This document shows positions 24,124 through 32,880 of a stretch of 64,000 bases of DNA, piece by piece. Origin of the DNA: Flavobacteriaceae bacterium (GTDB lineage: Bacteria > Bacteroidota > Bacteroidia > Flavobacteriales > Flavobacteriaceae); assembly GCA_028284745.1 (NCBI GenBank), contig JANQRC010000068.1:62001-126000 (forward strand), given 5' to 3'. The first letter of the stretch is position 1, and the number at the start of each line of letters is the position of its first letter. The notes beneath the pieces were generated by a model. That model did no database searches. It was not told the origin of the DNA and was given only the letters and a program-made list of their open reading frames with translations. The translations under genes were made by a program, and so were the position numbers.

Positions 24124-24820
24124 TCGCTTTGAACCCAAATCCTTTTTCCTTATAGAATGCTAAGGTCTTTGGAAGTGCATAAAGCATTTTCTCAGATGCT
24201 TTTACGCTGTCATGGAACACGACAATACTGCCGCTTTGGGCGTTGTCGATCACATGGTCTAGGCAAACTTCTGGACTTATCGTAGGCTCCCAGTCATAGG
24301 ACACCACATCCCACATGACAATGTCATAGCCTTGCTTTTGGAGCATTCGCCCCTGCAGTGGGCCAATCCTACCATAGGGTGGTCGGAAAAGTTTTAATGA
24401 TGGTTGGTAGCTGGTGGTTGGTTTGAGGTTTCTCGTACCTTCTTTCTGACCTCTGACCTCTGACCCCTGACCTCTTGCTTCTTGAATCTCCTTTTCCGCC
24501 AATAAGGTATTTTCAATATACACTTCGTTATCCGTCTCCCAACCCTTCAGATGGTTGTATGTATGGTTTCCGATGGAATGCCCTTCGGCAATTACCTTTT
24601 GAAAGATCTTAGGATGCTTCTTTACATTTTCACCAATGCAGAAAAAGGTGGCCTTTGCATCAAAATCCGAGAGAATATCGAGTGTTTTTTCTGTGATCAC
24701 AGGCGTAGGCCCATCATCTAAGGTGATGTAAAGTGTTTTTTCATCTTCGTTTACATTCCAGATGTAACTTGAAAACGCCTTTTTTAGCAACCAAGGTGTT
24801 TTAGGTAATACAAATCCCAT
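24092..24820 (-). CDS. Polysaccharide deacetylase with in-frame repeat insertion
   Basis: 242 residues of the NodB-homology (CE4) family, which removes N-acetyl groups from peptidoglycan, chitin-like or other polysaccharides. Catalytic blocks are present: YITLDDGPTP (general base and metal-binding Asp), EGHSIGNHTYNH (the two metal His, 86 and 90 by my count), LFRPPYGR and IVMWDVVSYDWEP, with VVFHDS near the end. Between EIQEA and LKLFRPPYG lies a foreign-looking stretch (about 115-141) encoded by a tandem 7-bp repeat, most likely an inserted repeat element on a surface loop. No signal peptide is seen. The start lies 2 bp after the DUF2723 stop, so the two genes are co-transcribed. Confidence 0.88.
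   Translation of the reverse strand: MGFVLPKTPWLLKKAFSSYIWNVNEDEKTLYITLDDGPTPVITEKTLDILSDFDAKATFFCIGENVKKHPKIFQKVIAEGHSIGNHTYNHLKGWETDNEVYIENTLLAEKEIQEARGQGSEVRGQKEGTRNLKPTTSYQPSLKLFRPPYGRIGPLQGRMLQKQGYDIVMWDVVSYDWEPTISPEVCLDHVIDNAQSGSIVVFHDSVKASEKMLYALPKTLAFYKEKGFGFKAITADTLASTR
24398..24478 (-). repeat. Intragenic repeat with 7-bp tandem units
   Basis: On the plus strand, CTGACCT or a one-base variant recurs four times in a row at about 24447-24474. A second part at 24398-24430 is built of GGTTGGT/GGTGGTTGG words. Together they add about 27 codons to the deacetylase without breaking its frame. Confidence 0.65.
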
Positions 24821-24822
24821 GA

Positions 24823-27800
24823 CTATGGTGTTGGCAGTGAATCTTCCTCGGCACCAAAGACCTTCTCAAAAGCTTTGATGTCACTGTTGAAACGTTTTGC
24901 CTGATCCTTGGCATAGGCCGAGTCGTCATAGGCGACCACACGATCGACCAACCCGCGATAGCTTTCGATCTCTCTTAGAATATTACTGCTATACTGTATC
25001 TGTTGCTGTGGATCTAGATTGCTCAAGAAATCTAGTCGCTCCTTGTACTGAGATGAAATATTTTCATAGAGGGCTCTTGCTTTTTCTGGCTTTTCAGCAA
25101 GATAGTAGGCGGTAACGTGATCCTCTAAGAACGTATAATAGTCATAGTTGCCAAACAGGTGTTTGATAGGTTTAGAGACTTTGGCATAAGTATCTAGTTC
25201 TTCGCTAAGCAGTTCTTTGTCTTGATTGGCGATCAACACATCAATGAGGCCCAAGTATCTTGCGGCATCGGTTACCACTTCTTCGCCAACCAGTCTTTGT
25301 GTGTTCTTGTCCAGGCTTCCGTAATAGGCTAGTTTCTCATAGTGCTTCTTGGCAACTTCTTTGTATAGGTTTTGTGCTTTCTCCGTTTCACCTAGATTAT
25401 AGTAACCGATGATGAAGGGCTCTACCAACGTATAGTAACCATAGTATTCTACGGGCATTTTTTCCACGGCGAGGTCTATCACTTTCTTGGCCTTGTCGTT
25501 TTTGCCTTCTTGCATCAAGGTTTCGGCCAGGCGTGCAAGGTTGCCACGATACGAGATGCTGTTCTTGCGTGTCTCGGGATCATGATAGATGTCTGGACTC
25601 TCAGAATTGCCCCAATCCCACTTCATCACAATATCGTACATGGAATCAGAGTCAATACGCCCCATTTCATATGGATTGTTCTTGTCTACAGGCGTTTTGA
25701 TAGGGACAAGTTTGTACGTGAGGCCATCCAATTGTAAATGATCTTTCATCCAAATGTATTCCTCAGATGAATAGCTGCCTCCCGTGAAATAGATAGGACG
25801 TTTCCAATCGTTATTGGCGATGATATCTAGCATCATCAGGCGATTCTTGGTGATGATCGACTTAGGCAGGTCGATGTCGATGTGGTCAACGATCTTGTGA
25901 GCATCCTTTTCATCTACGATACCATACTTCAATACGTTTTCTTTGTTGACGGGTATGCGGATCTTATTGGTCGGGTAAAAGATGAGATTTTGATAACTCT
26001 CTGGATATGCGTTAGGGTTGTCGCCCATTCTGCGTATTAGCGTGCCGTAGCGATTCCTGGGGTTGTCGTCTGTTATCCAGTCCATGAACTGTTTGATGTC
26101 CCAACGCAAGCTGTCTAAGCCTTTTATAGGTTCGTACTTGATGTAGTCGTTGACACCCCAGGCATATTGATAATGCTGTAATTGCGACGGAACCGCTTCG
26201 CTCTCATAGGTCTTTCGCTTCATCTGGTCGATGTACCAATCAGTGGCCAATAAGCTAGTGTTGATGGTTCGTACATCGGTGCGATAGCCTTCAATATCCT
26301 GTGCATACCAGAGTGCAAATGTATCATTATCGCCAATGGTGAAGATAATGGCATCTTCTTGACACGAATCTAAATATGCTTTTGCCATGGATTGGGCGGT
26401 ATATCGGTCAGAGCGGTCATGGTCGTCCCAATTTTGATAGCCCATGAGAAGTGGAACGGCAAGAAGCGCAACGATAGTTATCGCCGGCGCGGTGATCTTT
26501 GGAGAAAGAAGGCCCTTTAGCTCTGCATACAATGCATACACGCCAAGGCCTATGAAGATAGAGAATGCATAAAAAGAGCCAACGAGCGCGTAATCACGCT
26601 CGCGGGGCTCAAAAGGCCTTTCATTTAGATAGACCTTCAAGGCAAGCCCTGTGAATAAGAATAAGACCAATAAGACCCAAAACCATTTCACATTGTTCTT
26701 AAAAGCGAAAACGAGCCCGAAAAGACCAAGCAGCAACGGCAAGAAGAAGTAGGTGTTTCGCGCTTTGTTGTTCTTCATGTCTGAAGAGATATCACTTTGA
26801 TTTCCAAGTCGCCAATTGTCGACAAAGGGAATCCCGCTGAGCCAGTTTCCGTTGAGCAGGTCCCAATTTCCTTGTACATCGTTTTGCCTTCCTGTGAAAT
26901 TCCACATGAAATAACGCCAGTACATGTAATTCATCTGATAGCCGAACAGGTAGGATATGTTCTGGAAGAATGATGGTCTTTCTATGGCGAGGTCGGTACT
27001 ATGCTTTCTTAGGAACTTGTGGTATCCCTCTTCATCCACATCGCCATTGGCGTAGTCGCGCTTTAATTGCCTTATTTGTGCCTTGAGCACATCGTATTCT
27101 TGATACACGTACTCGTATTGCTCTTCCGAAAGGCCATATTGCTGCAATCGTGCTTCTAAGAATTGCGTCCTGGAGATGATATTAAAATCCAAAACGCCAC
27201 CATAGCGCATATAGTTGGCGGCGTGCTCTGTACTCCACATTCTAGGAAGAATGCCCAAATGGTCGCTGTTGGGGGCCACCCGTGCATTCTTGTAATTGTT
27301 TACGACCACATATTTTCCCTTGTCAAGATCTCGCTCGTACTTAGGTTTATCGTCCATGTATGGATTGCGCGCGTCTTGACCCGCGTACATGTCAGAGAAC
27401 ATCGGGCCATAGAACAAGTGTGTCTCCGGATATTGTTCTAGATTGTAATAAGCCAATAGAAGACGGGCATCTGTGGGGGCATTTTCGTTGATGGTAGTAT
27501 TTGCATTCGCCCGAATCGGGATCATGATCCAGCTCGAAAAGCCAACAAGCACAAAAAGCACACAGAGGGTAATGGTGTTCAGGTGTACATATTGCTTCTT
27601 TCGCGTGTAGCGGAGTAAGAAGTAGAATGCTGCAATGATCGACAAGCCGGCAATAATGGTCCCTGAGTTGAAAGGAAGCCCGACGGAATTCACGAAAAAC
27701 ACTTCCGAATACCCGAAGAATTTCAAAGTGGAAGGCAGCAACAACTTGAAGATGAACAACAATACGGCAATAGAGACCACATTTGCTATGATGAAGTTCT

Positions 27801-28449
27801 TGATGGTGACCTCCTCATAGTTCTTAAAGAAATAGATCATTCCGATCGCGGGGATGGTCAGTAATCCCATGAAGTGCACGCCAAATGAAAGTCCGATGGT
27901 AAAAGCGATCAGCACCAACCAGCGATTGCCACGGGGCTCATGCATTTCCTGTTGCCAGCGCAATGCCATATAGAACATGGCCGAGAGGATCAGCATGGCC
28001 ATGGCATAGACCTCGGCCTCCACAGCGTTGAACCAAAAGCTGTCTGAAAATGTGAATACCAAGCTGCCTACCAGCGCGCTACCAAAAATGGCGATAGTTT
28101 GTGAGCCGCTAGGCGTATCGTCTTCACTGATGAATTTTTTGGCCAGAATGGTGATCGACCAGAACATGAATAGAATCGTGAATGCACTAGAGAATACGGA
28201 CATGTAATTGACCATCAAGGCCACTTGTTCAGGTGATGAGGCGAACATGGCAAAGAAAGCGCCCATCATCTGAAACAAAGGTGCTCCTGGCGGGTGGCCT
28301 ACTTGCAGTTTGGCTGAGGTGGCGATATATTCACCACAATCCCAGAAACTGGCGGTAGGTTCAACCGTAAGTCCATAAGTGATTAGTGCTATGGCAAAGG
28401 TTCCCCATCCTAGGATCAGGTTCCAGTTCTTGAAGTTAGATGCTGTCAT
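24823..28449 (-). CDS. DUF2723 membrane protein (GT117-like), 1208 residues
   Basis: Large polytopic membrane protein typical of Bacteroidota. The N-terminal half holds the DUF2723 signature TASFWDCGEYIATSAKLQVGH, with Asp-Cys-Gly-Glu just outside the first helix as in PMT/GT-C enzymes, then about a dozen TM helices up to residue 660. A large soluble part follows, including FTIGDNDTFALWYAQDIEG, and then helical repeats of TPR type near the C-terminus (LMQEGKNDKAKKVIDLAV). The fold suggests a lipid-linked sugar transferase acting outside the inner membrane, perhaps on secreted proteins. The downstream deacetylase in the same operon supports a role in envelope glycans, which is inference. Confidence 0.85.
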   Translation of the reverse strand: MTASNFKNWNLILGWGTFAIALITYGLTVEPTASFWDCGEYIATSAKLQVGHPPGAPLFQMMGAFFAMFASSPEQVALMVNYMSVFSSAFTILFMFWSITILAKKFISEDDTPSGSQTIAIFGSALVGSLVFTFSDSFWFNAVEAEVYAMAMLILSAMFYMALRWQQEMHEPRGNRWLVLIAFTIGLSFGVHFMGLLTIPAIGMIYFFKNYEEVTIKNFIIANVVSIAVLLFIFKLLLPSTLKFFGYSEVFFVNSVGLPFNSGTIIAGLSIIAAFYFLLRYTRKKQYVHLNTITLCVLFVLVGFSSWIMIPIRANANTTINENAPTDARLLLAYYNLEQYPETHLFYGPMFSDMYAGQDARNPYMDDKPKYERDLDKGKYVVVNNYKNARVAPNSDHLGILPRMWSTEHAANYMRYGGVLDFNIISRTQFLEARLQQYGLSEEQYEYVYQEYDVLKAQIRQLKRDYANGDVDEEGYHKFLRKHSTDLAIERPSFFQNISYLFGYQMNYMYWRYFMWNFTGRQNDVQGNWDLLNGNWLSGIPFVDNWRLGNQSDISSDMKNNKARNTYFFLPLLLGLFGLVFAFKNNVKWFWVLLVLFLFTGLALKVYLNERPFEPRERDYALVGSFYAFSIFIGLGVYALYAELKGLLSPKITAPAITIVALLAVPLLMGYQNWDDHDRSDRYTAQSMAKAYLDSCQEDAIIFTIGDNDTFALWYAQDIEGYRTDVRTINTSLLATDWYIDQMKRKTYESEAVPSQLQHYQYAWGVNDYIKYEPIKGLDSLRWDIKQFMDWITDDNPRNRYGTLIRRMGDNPNAYPESYQNLIFYPTNKIRIPVNKENVLKYGIVDEKDAHKIVDHIDIDLPKSIITKNRLMMLDIIANNDWKRPIYFTGGSYSSEEYIWMKDHLQLDGLTYKLVPIKTPVDKNNPYEMGRIDSDSMYDIVMKWDWGNSESPDIYHDPETRKNSISYRGNLARLAETLMQEGKNDKAKKVIDLAVEKMPVEYYGYYTLVEPFIIGYYNLGETEKAQNLYKEVAKKHYEKLAYYGSLDKNTQRLVGEEVVTDAARYLGLIDVLIANQDKELLSEELDTYAKVSKPIKHLFGNYDYYTFLEDHVTAYYLAEKPEKARALYENISSQYKERLDFLSNLDPQQQIQYSSNILREIESYRGLVDRVVAYDDSAYAKDQAKRFNSDIKAFEKVFGAEEDSLPTP

Positions 28450-28659
28450 GTGGGCGTTCTAATCTGTTGCTGGCGAAGTTAATGAATCTCACCAGTATGC
28501 TGTGATTTTTTTTAAAACGTTAACAAGGTGGGGATATTTCGTGTTTTGGGGTTTTTGAAGTGAAACACCTATGCGCCATTTACGATTACAAAGTGAAATG
28601 ATAGAAATGGGTGTTCCATGTGACCAATGCAAGACAATAAATATTATCACATGAAATTG

Positions 28660-28690
28660 TTTGCGCAAGTCAAAGAATGTCTTAAATTTG
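28660..28690 (+). promoter_or_regulatory. Promoter of tRNA-Gln
   Basis: TTTG (28660-28663), exactly 19 bp, then TAAATTTG (28683-28690), a perfect Bacteroidota promoter placed 56 bp before the tRNA. Confidence 0.75.
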
Positions 28691-28746
28691 CACCCGCCTT
28701 ATCACTGATGGAGGCGTTGTGGTGGATCAGGACCGCAATTACAGGA

Positions 28747-28818
28747 TGGCCTATGGTGTAATTGGCAACACTACTGATTTTGGTTCAGTCATTCTAGGTT
28801 CGAGTCCTAGTAGGCCAA
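28747..28818 (+). tRNA. tRNA-Gln (anticodon TTG)
   Basis: A full cloverleaf can be drawn: acceptor arms TGGCCTA and TAGGCCA, D arm GTGT/ACAC, anticodon arm ACTGA/TCAGT with the loop TTTTGGT (anticodon TTG, reads CAA), and T arm CTAGG/CCTAG with the loop TTCGAGT. The discriminator base is A; CCA is not encoded as CCA (CAACA follows). It stands alone between the DUF2723 and methyltransferase genes and has its own promoter and terminator. Confidence 0.95.
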
Positions 28819-28829
28819 CAAAGAAAAGC

Positions 28830-28853
28830 CCTCAGCAAATGTTGAGGTTTTTT
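28830..28853. terminator. Terminator after tRNA-Gln
   Basis: Stem CCTCAGC/GTTGAGG (one G-T wobble), loop AAAT, then six Ts on the plus strand. Its T-run overlaps the last codon region of the convergent methyltransferase gene. Confidence 0.7.
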
Positions 28854-30096
28854 ATTGCCTTTTCAGCAATTCAGACCCTATCCTCTCAACAATCCCCACC
28901 ATGAGGGCATTGCCCATAAAAAAGGCGCGTTTGGTGTCGCTGATGCCTTCTAGCTTGGTGTGGTTGTCCGGGAACATGTTCAGGCGTTCTAGTTCAACAG
29001 GCGTCAGTCTTCTAAGCCCATGTTTGGTTTGAACCACATGCTTGAAGCGCGATGCCGATCTGCCGCCCTCACCAGTGATGATGGTACGCGAAGGTTTGTC
29101 TAACGGTTCAGGGAAATGCATAGCACCCTCAGAATAATGGTATTCGAAACCATTGGCGCTTCTTCGAGTTTCTTTCTTGGCACCTTTCAGGTATTCCCAC
29201 TTTTCTAGCTCCTCGGGTCTCAGATAAAATTCTTCGGCGACCCTTTCTTTTTCTAGAACATCTTTCAGTGTCGCTACGTTGCCCACATATTGCGCTTTGG
29301 TTTTAAGCGTGGTCGCCTTTCCACAGGCAAACACCCCAGAGTTTTCGAAAGGAGAAAGCATCCCGTCTTTGTTGAAGTCCTCACTGAGCGTAACAAGGTT
29401 GTCTGTGATTTCGAAGGAAGAAAGACTTTTCTGGTCAGCAACAGTGGCCGGGAAACTTCGCGCAAAAATTCCTTTGTCCAACACCCAGTTCAATGCTTCG
29501 TTTTTAACCAAGTTCTTGTAGGTCGAGGACCTTTTGTGATATCCCATGATAAAGACCCTTCTGCGACGCTGCGGCATGCCGTAATCGCCAGCATTGATCA
29601 CACGCCACTCGACGGCATAGCCTAGGTCGTCTAAGCTTTTCAAGATGATGGCAAAGTCACGCCCGCGTTGCTTCGCAGGCGATTTCAACAAGCGGTCTAC
29701 ATTTTCAAGGAAAAGGTATTTGGGTTTCATTTTCTTTTCCGAAAGAATACGATGAATAGACCACCAAAGCACTCCTTTTTTGCCGATCAAGCCTTTTGAA
29801 TTCTTGAGTGTTGTTGCCACCGAATAATCTTGGCAAGGAAAACCACCGACCAGCATATCATGGTCTGGGATGTCCGAAGTAGGAACTTCGACAATATCTG
29901 TGTTGGAATGGTTGTGGCTGCCAAACCTTGCCTCGTACACTAGAGAGGCATGCTGCCGCTTGGTGGAAGGTTCCCATTGGTTGCTCCAGACGACATTGAA
30001 GATCCTATGGGGGATCTTCTTATTGGCATTCTCAAGACCAAGCCTAAAACCTCCTACACCAGCAAATAATTCAATGACATCAATAGACTGCTTCAC
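28852..30096 (-). CDS. Orphan DNA cytosine-5 methyltransferase
   Basis: 414 residues of the Dcm family. The conserved motifs are in order: I (FAGVGGFRLG, 11-20), IV (GGFPCQDYS, catalytic Cys88), VI (ENVDRLL), VIII (QRRRRVFIMGY), a target-recognition region of about 150 residues, and IX/X (LTPVELERLNMFPDNHTK, RAFFMGNALMVGIVERIG). The enzyme looks complete and active. No restriction endonuclease, Vsr nuclease or specificity gene lies on either side (tRNA-Gln and a universal stress protein are the neighbours), so it is a solitary methyltransferase of unknown target. It could be a remnant of a restriction system or an epigenetic regulator. Confidence 0.92.
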   Translation of the reverse strand: MKQSIDVIELFAGVGGFRLGLENANKKIPHRIFNVVWSNQWEPSTKRQHASLVYEARFGSHNHSNTDIVEVPTSDIPDHDMLVGGFPCQDYSVATTLKNSKGLIGKKGVLWWSIHRILSEKKMKPKYLFLENVDRLLKSPAKQRGRDFAIILKSLDDLGYAVEWRVINAGDYGMPQRRRRVFIMGYHKRSSTYKNLVKNEALNWVLDKGIFARSFPATVADQKSLSSFEITDNLVTLSEDFNKDGMLSPFENSGVFACGKATTLKTKAQYVGNVATLKDVLEKERVAEEFYLRPEELEKWEYLKGAKKETRRSANGFEYHYSEGAMHFPEPLDKPSRTIITGEGGRSASRFKHVVQTKHGLRRLTPVELERLNMFPDNHTKLEGISDTKRAFFMGNALMVGIVERIGSELLKRQ

Positions 30097-30149
30097 ATGA
30101 AAAGTTTACCCAAAGATAAGTTACATAGACTTGGGACCAAAATAGAGGT

Positions 30150-30974
30150 TCATATCTTCAATGTGAGCACAGGTCGTGTAGCGTGGTTTACCAGGTCTTC
30201 ACTCAAACTCCCGTTAAAGAAATGGGCAAGTCCCTTTCGCCCGTGTGTGCTGATGCCAATACAATCGGCAGTGATGGCATTGCAGAAGTTGATGATGCCG
30301 TGTTCCACAGTGTCATCATTATAGATGATGACATTGAACCGATCTTTATCGTATCCGCTGAGGAAATTGTCGATCTTCGCTTCCGCTTCATGCGTTGACA
30401 CAAACTGATTGGGCGTGTTGATATAGAGCAAGTGGATCTTTGCGTTGAAAGAGTTTGCAAAATCTAGCGCCTTTTCAAAGGGCTTCTTACATTTTTCATT
30501 AAAGTCAGAGGCAAAGACGAATCTGTTCACATCAAAATCACCCATGTCCTTTTTAATGACAAGTACGGGAACTTGAGAGTTTCGCACCACCTTCTCGGTG
30601 TTAGAGCCAATAAAGATCTCGGCAAGTCCCGAAGCACCAGCAGACCCCATTACCACGAGGTCTACATCGTATTTTGCCACGGCATCGATCACGCCCTGGT
30701 AGGTTTCATGCGATTCTACGACCTCTTCAACCTCGATGCCTTCCAAATAGGGCTTGTCCATGATTTCTTCAAATTGCTTATGGGCCAACTTCATAAAGTA
30801 GATGGCCTCGGGCAAATTAGAGCTGCTTTCGCCAGTGGCTAGATGCATCGGCAGTTCGAGCATGTGAAGTACATAAAGCTTGGCGTCGTATTTTCTTGAG
30901 AGGTCGGCAGCTACCTTTAGTGCATATTCAGCTTTTTCGGAAAAATCAGTTGGCACGAGGATGTTGTTGATCAT
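30150..30974 (-). CDS. Tandem universal stress protein
   Basis: 274 residues with two Usp domains in one chain: residues about 1-145 (ILVPTDFSEKAEYALKVAAD to VVMGSAGASGLAEIFIGSN, the G-2x-G-9x-G type ATP-binding motif) and 150-274 (FVFASDFNEKCKKPFEKAL to IGISTHGRKGLAHFFNGSL). Both ATP-type glycine motifs are kept. Such proteins bind nucleotide and respond to starvation or redox stress; the exact target is unknown. It is divergent from rimP and lies 53 bp upstream of the methyltransferase gene, on the same strand. Confidence 0.92.
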   Translation of the reverse strand: MINNILVPTDFSEKAEYALKVAADLSRKYDAKLYVLHMLELPMHLATGESSSNLPEAIYFMKLAHKQFEEIMDKPYLEGIEVEEVVESHETYQGVIDAVAKYDVDLVVMGSAGASGLAEIFIGSNTEKVVRNSQVPVLVIKKDMGDFDVNRFVFASDFNEKCKKPFEKALDFANSFNAKIHLLYINTPNQFVSTHEAEAKIDNFLSGYDKDRFNVIIYNDDTVEHGIINFCNAITADCIGISTHGRKGLAHFFNGSLSEDLVNHATRPVLTLKI

Positions 30975-31057
30975 CAGAAGTTTGATTTGGTTGCTTACTA
31001 CAATTTACGAAGAAAAAATGTGTCTTGCCAAGATTAAGATGATATTTAAAAAAAATG

Positions 31058-31065
31058 TATATTTG
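31058..31065 (+). promoter_or_regulatory. Candidate -7 box of rimP-nusA-infB
   Basis: TATATTTG matches TAnnTTTG, 65 bp before the rimP ATG. The -33 position reads TAAG, a weak match. Confidence 0.45.
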
Positions 31066-31090
31066 CAGCGCAGTAAGGAAATTGTATCAA

Positions 31091-31113
31091 TGAGGGGACT
31101 TCGAGTCCCCTCA
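31091..31113 (+). promoter_or_regulatory. 10-bp hairpin in rimP leader
   Basis: Arms TGAGGGGACT (31091-31100) and AGTCCCCTCA (31104-31113) pair perfectly around a TCG loop. It sits between the candidate promoter and the rimP ATG. Without a T-run it is not a good terminator; an attenuator, mRNA stabiliser or repeat-derived palindrome are options. Confidence 0.5.
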
Positions 31114-31130
31114 TTTCATAACAAGTATTG

Positions 31131-31592
31131 ATGTTTGAAGAGAAAGTAGCAGTATTGTTAGACGAGGCATTAGAAGAAAACCAAGCCCTTTTCTTGATCG
31201 ACTTTAAAGTGACTCCTGACAACAAGATCACAGTTACCATAGATGGCGATAATGGGGTCTCGGTGCAAGACTGCATGAATGTAAGTAGACATATCGAGCA
31301 CAGCCTTGATCGCGAAGAAACTGATTTTGCCTTGGAGGTCTCTTCAGCAGGAGCCACAGCACCATTGCAACACCAAAGGCAGTTCAAGAAGAACCTTGGT
31401 AGAAGATTGCAGGTGAGAACGAATGGTGAAAAGATCGAAGGCATGTTAGAAAGCGCTGATGATACGGCGATCATACTTTCTTGGAAAGCCCGCGAACCAA
31501 AACCTATTGGAAAAGGAAAGGTTACTGTCGAGAAAAAGCAGACCATCGCTTATCAAGACATCGAAGAAGCAAAAGTGAAAATAGTATTTTAA
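31131..31592 (+). CDS. rimP: Ribosome maturation factor RimP
   Basis: 153 residues from the ATG at 31131; a TTG codon just before it is in frame but unlikely to be used. RimP helps mature the 30S subunit. Family features are the KITVTIDGDNGVSVQDC strand-loop, SRHIEHSLDREE helix and the LEVSSAG motif followed by the C-terminal SH3-like barrel. First gene of the rimP-nusA-infB operon, a very conserved order. 12 bp separate it from nusA. Confidence 0.95.
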   Translation: MFEEKVAVLLDEALEENQALFLIDFKVTPDNKITVTIDGDNGVSVQDCMNVSRHIEHSLDREETDFALEVSSAGATAPLQHQRQFKKNLGRRLQVRTNGEKIEGMLESADDTAIILSWKAREPKPIGKGKVTVEKKQTIAYQDIEEAKVKIVF

Positions 31593-31604
31593 TTAAAAGG
31601 ACGA

Positions 31605-32837
31605 ATGGAAAATCTTGCATTGATTGAATCGTTTTCAGAGTTCAAAGACGATAAGCTGATCGATCGTGTGACACTTATGGCAATTCTGGAAGACGTCTTC
31701 AGAAACGCATTGAAAAAGAAGTATGGGTCGGATGATAACTTTGACATTATCATCAACCCTGATAAAGGTGACTTGGAAATATGGAGAAACCGCGTAGTGG
31801 TTGCCGACGGTGAGGTTGAAGACGATAACCAAGAGATATCGTTGAGCGAGGCACAAAAGATAGAGCCCGACTTCGAGGTGGGCGAGGATGTTTCTGAAGA
31901 AGTGAAGCTTGCCCAATTGGGAAGAAGAGCGATCTTGGCACTCCGTCAGAACCTCATCTCAAGAATTCACGAGCACGACAATACCAACATCTACAAGCAT
32001 TTCAAAGAGTTAGAAGGAGACATCTACACGGCAGAAGTGCATCACATTCGCCACAGGGCAGTGATCTTGCTCGATGATGAAGGTAACGAGATCCTATTGC
32101 CAAAAGACAGGCAGATCCCTTCAGACTTTTTCAGAAAAGGCGAGAATGTTCGAGGCGTGATCGAGACGGTTGAGTTAAAAGGCAATAAGCCCATGATCAT
32201 CATGTCGCGTACCTCTCCTCAGTTTTTGGAGAAACTTTTCGAACAGGAGATCCCAGAAGTTTTTGATGGGTTGATCACAGTGAAGAAAGTAGTGAGGATT
32301 CCTGGAGAAAAGGCAAAAGTAGCAGTAGACTCGTACGATGACCGTATCGACCCTGTCGGAGCCTGCGTAGGGATGAAGGGTTCAAGGATCCACGGGATCG
32401 TTAGAGAACTCGGCAACGAGAACATAGATGTGATCAATTTCACCAACAATCCCCAACTATTCGTAACAAGAGCCCTAAGCCCAGCACGTATCACTTCCAT
32501 CAAGTTGGATGACGAAAAGAAAAGGGCCGAAGTGATCCTCAAGCCAGAAGAGGTCTCAAAGGCCATTGGCAAAGGAGGACATAACATCAGACTAGCAGGG
32601 CAGTTAACAGGCTACGAGATCGATGTGTTCCGCGAAGGTGTAGAAGAAGATGTTGAATTGACAGAGTTCTCCGACGAGATCGAAGATTGGGTCATTGCCG
32701 AATTCAAGAAGATCGGTCTTGACACTGCAAAGAGTGTGCTTGAACAAGATCCTCTGGATCTAGTGAAACGTACGGACCTAGAAGAGGAAACAGTAGACGA
32801 AGTGGTTCGTATCCTAAAAGAAGAATTCGAAGATTAA
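31605..32837 (+). CDS. nusA: Transcription termination/antitermination factor NusA
   Basis: 410 residues. NusA binds RNA polymerase and nascent RNA. Visible parts are the N-terminal polymerase-binding domain (ALIESFSEFKDDKLIDRVTL), the S1 domain (about 135-205, around IHEHDNTNIYKHFKELEGDI and LLPKDRQIPSDFFRKGE), and two KH domains with GACVGMKGSRIHGIVREL and KAIGKGGHNIRLAGQLTGYEIDV given here in part. The acidic repeats of proteobacterial NusA are absent; it ends shortly after the KH part, usual for this phylum. Confidence 0.96.
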   Translation: MENLALIESFSEFKDDKLIDRVTLMAILEDVFRNALKKKYGSDDNFDIIINPDKGDLEIWRNRVVVADGEVEDDNQEISLSEAQKIEPDFEVGEDVSEEVKLAQLGRRAILALRQNLISRIHEHDNTNIYKHFKELEGDIYTAEVHHIRHRAVILLDDEGNEILLPKDRQIPSDFFRKGENVRGVIETVELKGNKPMIIMSRTSPQFLEKLFEQEIPEVFDGLITVKKVVRIPGEKAKVAVDSYDDRIDPVGACVGMKGSRIHGIVRELGNENIDVINFTNNPQLFVTRALSPARITSIKLDDEKKRAEVILKPEEVSKAIGKGGHNIRLAGQLTGYEIDVFREGVEEDVELTEFSDEIEDWVIAEFKKIGLDTAKSVLEQDPLDLVKRTDLEEETVDEVVRILKEEFED

Positions 32838-32880
32838 AATATCGAAAAATAATTAAGTTAAATTAGCCAGTAACTGATAT

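Noticed and set aside
28571..28654. 27-codon frame with a CDQC motif
   Set aside because: Too short and isolated; the CxxC is likely chance, and it overlaps the inverted arms noted there.
28691..28746. A second tRNA between the promoter and tRNA-Gln
   Set aside because: Only 56 nt are available and no cloverleaf can be drawn.
28852..30096. Restriction-modification system
   Set aside because: No endonuclease or specificity gene on either side; only the methyltransferase is present.
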